This document shows positions 1 through 4,746 of a DNA stretch of 8,359 bases, in pieces; positions within the stretch are counted from its first letter, which is position 1, and the number at the start of each line of letters is the position of its first letter. The stretch spans positions 1 to 8,359 of the forward strand of contig JBOGVX010000243.1 of the NCBI GenBank assembly GCA_050693165.1. The letters run 5' to 3'. Under the pieces are notes generated by a model that was not told where the DNA came from, made no database searches, and worked only from the letters and a program-made list of their open reading frames with translations. The stretch is from CAZKFH01 sp050693165 (lineage in GTDB: Bacteria; Actinomycetota; UBA4738; CALAEC01). The translations under genes and the position numbers were made by a program.

Positions 1-108
1 GAGCTTCTCGCCCTTGGCCTTCGTAGAAGTCTGGCCGGCGTCGGCGTCGCTTCCTCCGCCGTCACCACCGCCCTTCTTCTGAGTGCGCTTCTGCTCCTGC
101 TCCGGCAA
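1..108 (-). CDS. pup: Prokaryotic ubiquitin-like protein Pup, N-terminal part, TTG start
   Basis: Reading the minus strand from a TTG at 108-106 gives 36 codons to the window edge, beginning MPEQEQKRTQKKGGGDGGGS and continuing DADAGQTSTKAKGEKL. A polar, Gln/Lys-rich start followed by a glycine run is typical of the disordered N-terminal half of Pup, which enters the Mpa pore. The C-terminal half, with the Mpa-binding helix and the terminal Gly-Gly-Gln/Glu joined to substrate lysines, lies beyond the left edge. The start rests on AAGGAGG 7 bases upstream and on the absence of any in-frame ATG or GTG in the preceding 75 bases. The gene follows dop after 75 bases, the usual dop-pup order, which strongly supports the call. 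The product is cytosolic. TTG may lower translation, but the Shine-Dalgarno match is excellent. Whether the C-terminus ends in Gln or Glu, and so whether Dop must deamidate it, cannot be seen. Confidence 0.88.
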   Translation of the reverse strand, partial: MPEQEQKRTQKKGGGDGGGSDADAGQTSTKAKGEKL

Positions 109-115
109 CCGCCAA

Positions 116-122
116 CCTCCTT
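116..122 (-). promoter_or_regulatory. Strong Shine-Dalgarno sequence of pup
   Basis: The minus strand reads AAGGAGG, a full-length anti-16S match, with a 7-base spacer to the TTG at 108-106. It decides the pup start, because the frame stays open upstream but holds no ATG or GTG. It is the best ribosome-binding site in the window, fitting a small protein needed in many copies. Confidence 0.85.
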
Positions 123-140
123 GGTTAGGGAACCCGCACC

Positions 141-146
141 ATTCTA
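141..146 (-). promoter_or_regulatory. Possible -10 element in the dop-pup gap
   Basis: The 75-base gap between dop and pup contains TAGAAT on the minus strand, one base from TATAAT, 32 bases before the pup start. The only -35-like hexamer upstream, TTCACT, is about 20 bases away, which is too far for a good sigma-70-type promoter. A second promoter for pup and the genes after it is possible. The gene may equally be read through from dop. Confidence 0.22.
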
Positions 147-183
147 GGTCCGGATCGCCGAACGATAGTGAACCCGAGCGGGC

Positions 184-1668
184 CTAGCCCTGAAGGAGCT
201 CCACCAGGGCGGATGCGTCCTTCGCCTCGCCGAGGATGCTCTCCACGTGCTCGCGGGTGCCCCTCAGGGGCTCGCGCATGGGGACCCTCTGAAGGGCGTC
301 CGTGCCCGTGTCGAAGATGATCGAGTCCCACGATGCCGCCGTGATCGCATCCGGGAACCTGCGGATGCACTCTCCGCGGAAGTAAGCCCGCGTGTCCTCG
401 GGGGGCTCGTTGGCGGCCTTCTTGACTTCCGCGTCGGAGACCAGCCGCTCGATCTTGTTCGACTTCACCAGACGGTAGTACAGGCCCTTGTCGCGACGCA
501 CATCGTGGTATTGCAGGTCGATCAGGGCGAGCTTCGGGTCGTCCCACTCGAGGCCGTCGCGCTCGCGGTAGCCGTCTAGCAGGCGGTACTTCGCCACCCA
601 GTCGAGCTCGCGGTGGAGCTTCATCGGGTCCTCCTCGAGCGTGCTCAGCGTCGTCTCCCACCTCTCGAGGATCTCCGCATTCATCGGGATCTCCTCGTTC
701 TCCTTGACCCACTTCTTGGCGTGATCGAGGTATTCGAGCTGTAGCTCGAGGGCGGTCACGGTGCGGCCGTCCGCCATGCGGATCGTCTTTTGAAGGGTTG
801 GGTCGTGCGATACCTGGTGCAGGGACGGGATAGCACGGTCCAATGAGAGGTCCGGGAGCCACTGATCCTCGATCATCTTGAGCACCAGCGCCGTGGTCCC
901 GAGCTTCAGGTAGGTCGAGATCTCGGACATGTTCGCGTCGCCGATGATCACGTGGAGCCGTCGGTACTTGTCCGGGTCCGCGTGCGGCTCGTCGCGCGTG
1001 TTGATGATCGGTCGCTTCAGGGTTGTCTCGAGGCCCACCTCGGCCTCGAAGTAATCAGCCCGCTGTGTCAGCTGATACGGGACCGCTCCCTCTTCTCCCC
1101 TGCCCGCGTCCCGGCCGACTCGACCCGCGCCCGTGAAGATCTGCCGCGTTACGAAGAACGGTGTCAGGTCACGGACGATCCGTGAGAAAGGTGTGTCTCG
1201 GGAGACGAGGTAGTTCTCGTGGGTGCCGTACGAGTTGCCCTTGCTGTCGGTGTTGTTCTTGTAGATGTTCAGGCGCTCGCCCGGAGGTAGGAGGTCGGAG
1301 GCGAGCTCGAGGGACCGCTCGAGGATCCTCTCACCCGCCTTGTCGTGGAGGACCAGCTCGCGTGGATTGGTGCACTCTGGCGTCGAGTATTCCGGGTGAG
1401 CGTGATCCACGTAGTAGCGAGCCCCGTTCGGCAGGATCACGTTGGCCAGGCCGAGGTCCTCCTCGGTCGGCTCGCGCTCCTGGACCGGCTCGAAGCCCCT
1501 GGCGTCGCGAAGGGGGCTCTCCTGCTCGTAGTCCCACCTGATCTTCCGTAGCTCCCCCGCGAAGGAGTTGATCAGGATGGACGACGCGAGAACCGGGTTG
1601 AAATCGGTGCTTCCGGGGCTCGAGATGCCGTACTCGGTCTCGATGCCCATGACCTTCGGGATCGCCAT
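184..1668 (-). CDS. dop: Dop, deamidase/depupylase of Pup
   Basis: A 494-residue protein of the Dop/PafA carboxylate-amine ligase-like family, related to glutamine synthetase. Dop deamidates the C-terminal Gln of Pup so that PafA can ligate it, and removes Pup from tagged proteins. Visible motifs are GIETEYG (8-14, with the ATP/metal-binding Glu10), ARYYVDHAHPEYSTPE (83-98, with the likely catalytic Asp88), YKNNTDSKGNSYGTHENYL (136-154), RADYFEAEVG (203-212) and RLHVIIGDANMSE (237-249). The VDHAHPEYS form, the insert between WDYE (45-48) and ILPNGAR, and the position directly upstream of pup favour Dop over PafA. Length is normal for Dop. The ATG at 1668 is supported by TTGAGG with a 4-base spacer; the ATG six codons on is a weaker choice. 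It lies 54 bases after the S8-B gene, with a hairpin in the gap. No key residue is missing. Confidence 0.95.
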   Translation of the reverse strand: MAIPKVMGIETEYGISSPGSTDFNPVLASSILINSFAGELRKIRWDYEQESPLRDARGFEPVQEREPTEEDLGLANVILPNGARYYVDHAHPEYSTPECTNPRELVLHDKAGERILERSLELASDLLPPGERLNIYKNNTDSKGNSYGTHENYLVSRDTPFSRIVRDLTPFFVTRQIFTGAGRVGRDAGRGEEGAVPYQLTQRADYFEAEVGLETTLKRPIINTRDEPHADPDKYRRLHVIIGDANMSEISTYLKLGTTALVLKMIEDQWLPDLSLDRAIPSLHQVSHDPTLQKTIRMADGRTVTALELQLEYLDHAKKWVKENEEIPMNAEILERWETTLSTLEEDPMKLHRELDWVAKYRLLDGYRERDGLEWDDPKLALIDLQYHDVRRDKGLYYRLVKSNKIERLVSDAEVKKAANEPPEDTRAYFRGECIRRFPDAITAASWDSIIFDTGTDALQRVPMREPLRGTREHVESILGEAKDASALVELLQG

Positions 1669-1670
1669 GC

Positions 1671-1702
1671 GGCCTCAAGGATAGGGCCTTTGGAGGCCTA
1701 TC
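1671..1702 (-). promoter_or_regulatory. Hairpin with alternative pairing over the dop ribosome-binding site
   Basis: In the 54-base gap before dop the minus strand can fold GATAGGCC (1702-1695) against GGCCCTATC (1688-1680), an 8-bp stem with one bulged C and a 6-base loop. A competing pairing puts GGCCTC (1698-1693) against GAGGCC (1676-1671), which would cover the GAGG ribosome-binding sequence of dop. The two cannot form together. No T-run follows the first stem, so it does not look like a terminator. Both pairings are direct observations; a regulatory role is inference. Confidence 0.35.
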
Positions 1703-1722
1703 TACAGAACCCCGGCTCCGGC

Positions 1723-3171
1723 CTAGGGAACGCCGTCCCAGACCGTGTGGAGCACCTGGCGGACCTTGTAGACCTCCCCGAGGTAGAGGTCGGTATCGCT
1801 TCGGTCGGGCAGCGGCACCTCACCCTTCAGAACGCGAACCGCAAGGGCCTGCGCAACGCGGTCCGTCGCTCCATAACCGATCTGGATGTACTCGGGGTAC
1901 TGGGCGGGGACGTCGGTCCACTTGATCGGGGTGGGCATGTACGGACCCGCCCCGCACACCGGTCCATCCTCCGACTGCGCTGCAGGCCTCTCCGTGGCCG
2001 TCTTCTGCAGGACGGCTCGCAGCTCGTCTCGGTGGAAGAGCCCGTCCGCCAGCGGACCCGACGGTACGAGGCCTGCCGGGCCTCGCGCCACGGTCCCCCC
2101 GAACTCACCATCGAAGCCTGTCTCGAGGTCGCCGAGGAGGCGACGGGCCTCGAGGATGATCAGACCCGCGCTGCCGGCGGCAAAGGGCGTTGCGCCGGAC
2201 GTTCCGCCGGCGACCCGTTCCCCCGATTGGGAGACGTGGTTACGCACCGCACCCCAGGCGTCACACGAGTCGGCGACGATGTGGGGTGAGAAGCCAGGCC
2301 AGGTGTTCATGTAGCCCGAGTCATGGCCCCCGACGATGTAGCCGTTGACTCCGAAGTGTGCGGCGATCATGGTCGGGTGACCGAGGACGCCACCGCGGAA
2401 CGCCACTCCGTTGCCGGACGCCCAGAAGGCGGCATGCCGGGTGTTGGCCCGCTCGATCTCACGGACGAGCTCCGGGTTGGCGGTGATAAGCCCGGCCGCA
2501 CCCGTCGGCTCCCATAAGGGCACGATTGGCCCCCATGAGTTCGACTGAGCGTCGATCCAGCCCGAGTTGTCCGCAGCCCACTTCACCGCGGCTACCGTCG
2601 GCTCGTTCGAGGGCCCGGGGTTCGCCAGGTTCACGGACCCCGGGAACTGGATCATCACGACCCGGCAGTCGACCGACTTGCAGGCGCCGTAGTCACTCGA
2701 GGTGCCGCGCGAGGAGACCATGGTGCCGTGGCCGCCGTAGTCCAGTACCTCGGTGCCGCCCGTCGGCAGGCCGCTGCAGCCTCCGTCGACCGAGGGGCTG
2801 GTGGAGTAGGCGCCGATGATCCTCGTACCCGGGAACCAGTACAGCTTCCGTGGCTGGACGGTCTTCCAGACGGCGCAGTCCTCGCGCACCAGATCGGCCC
2901 AGTCCGCTTCCTCTCCGAGAGGTGGAAGCGTGATCGGCAGAGCCTGAGCGTCCGCCGGGTAGCCCGGGATGTAGGTCGAGGGGTGCTGGTACGCCCAGGG
3001 GCTGTTGTCCCTGAAGACCTCGTGGTACGGGTTGATCCCGGTATCGATGTAGCTGACCACCGACTTCGGCGTGGGAGCCGGGAGCTCCTCCGCGGTAGAG
3101 GCGGTTGCACCCGCTCCGGCGAGCGAGAGGACGAGCAGGACCAGCAGCGAGGACCTCAGTGGATGTCTCAT
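1723..3171 (-). CDS. Secreted subtilisin-family (S8) serine peptidase, copy B
   Basis: A 482-residue predicted exported peptidase. MRHPLRSSLLVLLVLSLAGA followed by small residues (GATASTA) is a clear Sec-type signal peptide. The subtilase catalytic set is complete: Asp43 in DTGINPYH, His148 in GGHGT, oxyanion Asn254 in ASGNG and Ser325 in GGTSGATP. Asp43 comes only about 18 residues after the signal peptide, so there is no room for the usual I9 propeptide, and the Asp-His spacing of 105 residues is far longer than in subtilisin. After the catalytic domain come ILEARRLLGD, SGPLADGLFHRDEL and a C-terminal stretch ending TVWDGVP, all shared with S8-A. Six cysteines could form disulfides outside the cell. 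The ATG at 3171 is chosen for its signal peptide although no Shine-Dalgarno sequence precedes it. An in-frame ATG at 3213, inside the shared dyad, would add MNKGPSPSRTEFIL. The substrate is unknown. The gene follows S8-A after 79 bases. Confidence 0.9.
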   Translation of the reverse strand: MRHPLRSSLLVLLVLSLAGAGATASTAEELPAPTPKSVVSYIDTGINPYHEVFRDNSPWAYQHPSTYIPGYPADAQALPITLPPLGEEADWADLVREDCAVWKTVQPRKLYWFPGTRIIGAYSTSPSVDGGCSGLPTGGTEVLDYGGHGTMVSSRGTSSDYGACKSVDCRVVMIQFPGSVNLANPGPSNEPTVAAVKWAADNSGWIDAQSNSWGPIVPLWEPTGAAGLITANPELVREIERANTRHAAFWASGNGVAFRGGVLGHPTMIAAHFGVNGYIVGGHDSGYMNTWPGFSPHIVADSCDAWGAVRNHVSQSGERVAGGTSGATPFAAGSAGLIILEARRLLGDLETGFDGEFGGTVARGPAGLVPSGPLADGLFHRDELRAVLQKTATERPAAQSEDGPVCGAGPYMPTPIKWTDVPAQYPEYIQIGYGATDRVAQALAVRVLKGEVPLPDRSDTDLYLGEVYKVRQVLHTVWDGVP

Positions 3172-3183
3172 GAGGATGAATTC

Positions 3184-3204
3184 GGTCCGAGAGGGGCTCG
3201 GACC
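3184..3204 (-). promoter_or_regulatory. Perfect 8-bp hairpin in the S8-B leader
   Basis: The minus strand reads GGTCCGAG, a 5-base loop CCCCT, then CTCGGACC, a perfect GC-rich stem between the dyad and the ATG at 3171. There is no following T-run, as GAATTC comes next, so a rho-independent terminator is unlikely. The same place before S8-A has GCCCG-CT-CGGGC and then GAATTC, so the arrangement, though not the sequence of the stem, is kept. It might affect translation or stability of the leader transcript. Confidence 0.4.
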
Positions 3205-3223
3205 TTTGTTCATATGGACAAAG
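3204..3223. promoter_or_regulatory. 20-bp dyad upstream of S8-B, candidate operator
   Basis: The plus strand reads CTTTGTTCATATGGACAAAG. The outer six bases on each side are perfect inverted repeats around an 8-base centre, and 18 of the 20 positions obey the symmetry. A closely matching site, differing at two central positions, occurs at 4707-4726 before S8-A. Each lies the same distance (32-33 bases) from an ATG, which is the real start in S8-B. Two symmetric sites before two paralogous genes suggest binding by a dimeric regulator; no such regulator gene is in the window. Confidence 0.55.
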
Positions 3224-3250
3224 CGGAATGTGAGGGGTCTCAGAGCCGGT

Positions 3251-4609
3251 TCAGGGCACCGTGTTCCAGACCGTCCCATTGACTGTGTCCTTCACCGCCA
3301 TCCAGGTATCGACTTCGGCGCGGTTCGGCATCGGTGCCCTGCCTAAAAGGACGTCCATGGCTTCGCCTGCTGAAGCCTGATTTACGATCCCGTACCCCTG
3401 GTAGGCGAAGTAGGCAGGGGTGGTCGGCGTCGTGTTCCCGCACGTCAATGGGTCGCCGACGCAATACGTTGGATCGAATGATGCCGGGTCCGCCGTCTTC
3501 ATCGTGGTCTCCTCAACCTCCGTGCGGACCAGAATGCCGTCAGCAAGGGGTCCTGAGGAGGGAAGCGCAGCCCCTTCGGAGGCCACCGCGAGCGCGACCT
3601 GGCCGTGTGGACCCTCGGTCGTGTCGCCGAACGCCCTGCGGGCCTCGAGGATCTGGTCGGCGACGACGCCGGCCACAAGGGGGGTTGAGCAGGACGTGCC
3701 GCTGAAGTTCCTCTCACCGAAGGTGGAGTCGCGCGCAGCTGCCGGCCAGGCCGATCCGTAGGAGGAGACGTCGGGAGGGATCGACTGCCAGCAGTGATCC
3801 TGCTGGTTCTTCGGAGACACCGCGCCGACGACCAGGTTCCAGGGCGCCGACGTGTAGCTGGTGGTCGTCAGAGCTCGATCGCACGAAAGCCCCGTGCCGC
3901 TGACCCCGTTGCCGGCGGCGAAAGCCACGACCTTCCCGGCCCCGGTCGCCTCCTTGCTCCTCGATTTTTCAACGCTGTTGGACCCGGACACGTTGGCCAG
4001 ATACCCCCAGGAGTTGGAGATGACGTCGATCCAGGGCTGCTCGAACGCCCACTCGAGTGTCCATCCCTGGACGACGACGATCAGAGTGTCGACGTCACGG
4101 CTGAAGCCGTGGTTCAGGCCGCCCACCAGGCTCGCGGTGGCGGTCCCATGGCCGTTCGCGTCGAGGATCGGCGGATCGGTGGTCACACCGTCCTGATCGC
4201 CGCTCACGGAATATCCGCCGATGATCTTCGTACCGGGGAAATAGTGAAGGGTGTCCTCCTCCACGGTGTCCCAGATTTCCTCGTCCTTGGCCACGGCAGT
4301 GTGGTAGTCGGTCGCGTTCAGGGAGAGTGGGACGGGCAGTGCTGTGTCCGGATAGCCCTCGATGAACTCCCAGGGCGGGACACCCTGAAGGTCGTCGTTG
4401 GCCGGGAGCCGGAAGTCCTCGTGATACGGATTGATGCCCGTGTCGGGCACGGCGACCACGACGAAACTGCGGTCCCGAAGCCGTTCGACCTTGCAGCCGT
4501 AGCCGTCGTACGCGGGGTCCGCCGGATTGTGGCAGGCGTCCCCGCCTGCTGCGGAGCTCGTCGAGAGAAGCGCCATGGCGATCGCGACTCCCAGCGTGCG
4601 TAGCGTCAT
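3251..4609 (-). CDS. Secreted subtilisin-family (S8) serine peptidase, copy A
   Basis: A 452-residue predicted exported peptidase, paralogous to the next gene downstream. MTLRTLGVAIAMALLSTSSA followed by AGG is a signal peptide. Catalytic residues are Asp56 (PDTGINPYH), His154 (ANGHGT), oxyanion Asn234 (AAGNG) and Ser306 (FSGTSCSTP). Features shared with S8-B are DTGINPYHE, FPGTKIIGGYS (FPGTRIIGAYS in B), SNSWG, ILEARR, SGPLADG and the C-terminal TVWNTVP. As in S8-B there is no I9-type propeptide and the Asp-His spacing is long (98 residues). Extra to S8-B is an N-terminal segment, about residues 25-48, with Cys26 and Cys39 that may pair. GGTGGGACGGG lies close before the ATG at 4609 and may serve as a weak ribosome-binding site; no start codon lies further upstream in this frame before a stop. 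The gene follows mpa after 137 bases. A secreted enzyme is unlikely to act on proteasome substrates directly. The substrate is unknown. Confidence 0.9.
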   Translation of the reverse strand: MTLRTLGVAIAMALLSTSSAAGGDACHNPADPAYDGYGCKVERLRDRSFVVVAVPDTGINPYHEDFRLPANDDLQGVPPWEFIEGYPDTALPVPLSLNATDYHTAVAKDEEIWDTVEEDTLHYFPGTKIIGGYSVSGDQDGVTTDPPILDANGHGTATASLVGGLNHGFSRDVDTLIVVVQGWTLEWAFEQPWIDVISNSWGYLANVSGSNSVEKSRSKEATGAGKVVAFAAGNGVSGTGLSCDRALTTTSYTSAPWNLVVGAVSPKNQQDHCWQSIPPDVSSYGSAWPAAARDSTFGERNFSGTSCSTPLVAGVVADQILEARRAFGDTTEGPHGQVALAVASEGAALPSSGPLADGILVRTEVEETTMKTADPASFDPTYCVGDPLTCGNTTPTTPAYFAYQGYGIVNQASAGEAMDVLLGRAPMPNRAEVDTWMAVKDTVNGTVWNTVP

Positions 4610-4704
4610 GGAACCCGTCCCACCAGGGATAGGACGAGGAAGGTCAGCAGAACTGATCCCTGAGCGGCGTCATGAGGGGGGAATTCTGCCCGAGCGGGCG
4701 TCAC
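4606..4704 (-). pseudogene. Possible remnant signal-peptide reading frame before S8-A
   Basis: From a GTG at 4704 the minus strand encodes 32 residues, VTPARAEFPPHDAAQGSVLL then TFLVLSLVGRVP, ending in a TGA (4608-4606) that overlaps the S8-A start codon as ATGA. It aligns residue for residue with MNKGPSPSRTEF...SSLLVLLVLSLAGAGA of S8-B, sharing R-x-EF, LL, LVLSL and G. The position of the true S8-B ATG (3171) is matched one base off by an ATG at 4673, but that one opens only nine codons. This looks like the old N-terminus of S8-A, now cut off by a stop. A functional short leader peptide coupled to S8-A is the alternative. Confidence 0.35.
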
Positions 4705-4706
4705 AC

Positions 4707-4726
4707 CTTTGTTCAGATAGACAAAG
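4707..4726. promoter_or_regulatory. 20-bp dyad upstream of S8-A, candidate operator
   Basis: The plus strand reads CTTTGTTCAGATAGACAAAG, with perfect 6-base outer arms and 18 bases identical to the site at 3204-3223. It starts 20 bases after the mpa stop and ends 97 bases before the S8-A ATG. The conserved outer arms and slightly variable centre are what a dimer-binding site would show. No other copy of CTTTGT-N8-ACAAAG was found in the window by eye. Confidence 0.55.
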
Positions 4727-4733
4727 CAAGCAT

Positions 4734-4746
4734 GCGCTGAGAGCGC
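4734..4746 (-). other. Small hairpin directly after the mpa stop codon
   Basis: The minus strand has GCGCT-CTC-AGCGC immediately after the mpa TAG, a perfect 5-bp stem with a 3-base loop. It is followed by ATGCTTGCTTTGT, which is only modestly T-rich and belongs partly to the dyad. It could be a weak terminator or a 3'-end processing site for mpa mRNA. The stem is short and the tail is not a real T-run. Confidence 0.25.

Larger units (their letters stand above)
3103..3225 (-). repeat. Leader repeat, copy B (matches 4606-4728)
   Basis: This 123-base stretch aligns without a net gap to 4606-4728. By hand count about 75 of 123 bases agree, and 21 of the first 24 on the minus strand, which cover the dyad. 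It starts just after the S8-A stop and runs into the signal-peptide codons of S8-B. Several later differences fall in third codon positions (CTC/CTA, TCG/TCC, CTC/CTG), so the segment was probably coding in the ancestor of both copies. It is best read as part of the duplication that produced the two peptidase genes. Confidence 0.65.
4606..4728 (-). repeat. Leader repeat, copy A (matches 3103-3225)
   Basis: This is the partner of the leader repeat before S8-B. The order of parts is the same: dyad, short GC-rich inverted repeat (4688-4699, GCCCG-AG-CGGGC on the plus strand), GAATTC (4681-4686), then a leucine-rich hydrophobic coding stretch. In this copy the whole repeat is upstream of the S8-A start, filling most of the 137-base gap after mpa. 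Confidence 0.65.

Noticed and set aside
130..176. Direct repeat GAACCCG at 130-136 and 170-176 in the dop-pup gap
   Set aside because: Seven bases, two copies, no symmetry; this can occur by chance in GC-rich sequence.
125..862. Minus-strand open frame of 245 codons inside dop
   Set aside because: It lies in another frame of dop, whose product is unmistakable, and its translation is Arg/Pro/Gly-rich as expected of an out-of-frame reading of GC-rich DNA.
3184..3204. Rho-independent terminator between S8-A and S8-B
   Set aside because: The stem is perfect but followed by GAATTC and a C-rich stretch, with no T-run.
3172..3279. N-terminal extension of S8-B to an ATG at 3279
   Set aside because: It would overlap the end of S8-A by 29 bases and place 36 unrelated residues before an evident signal peptide.
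3794..4603. Plus-strand open frame of 269 codons opposite S8-A
   Set aside because: It mirrors a gene with an intact catalytic set. Long antisense frames are common in high-GC DNA, and the translation shows no recognisable domain or ribosome-binding site.
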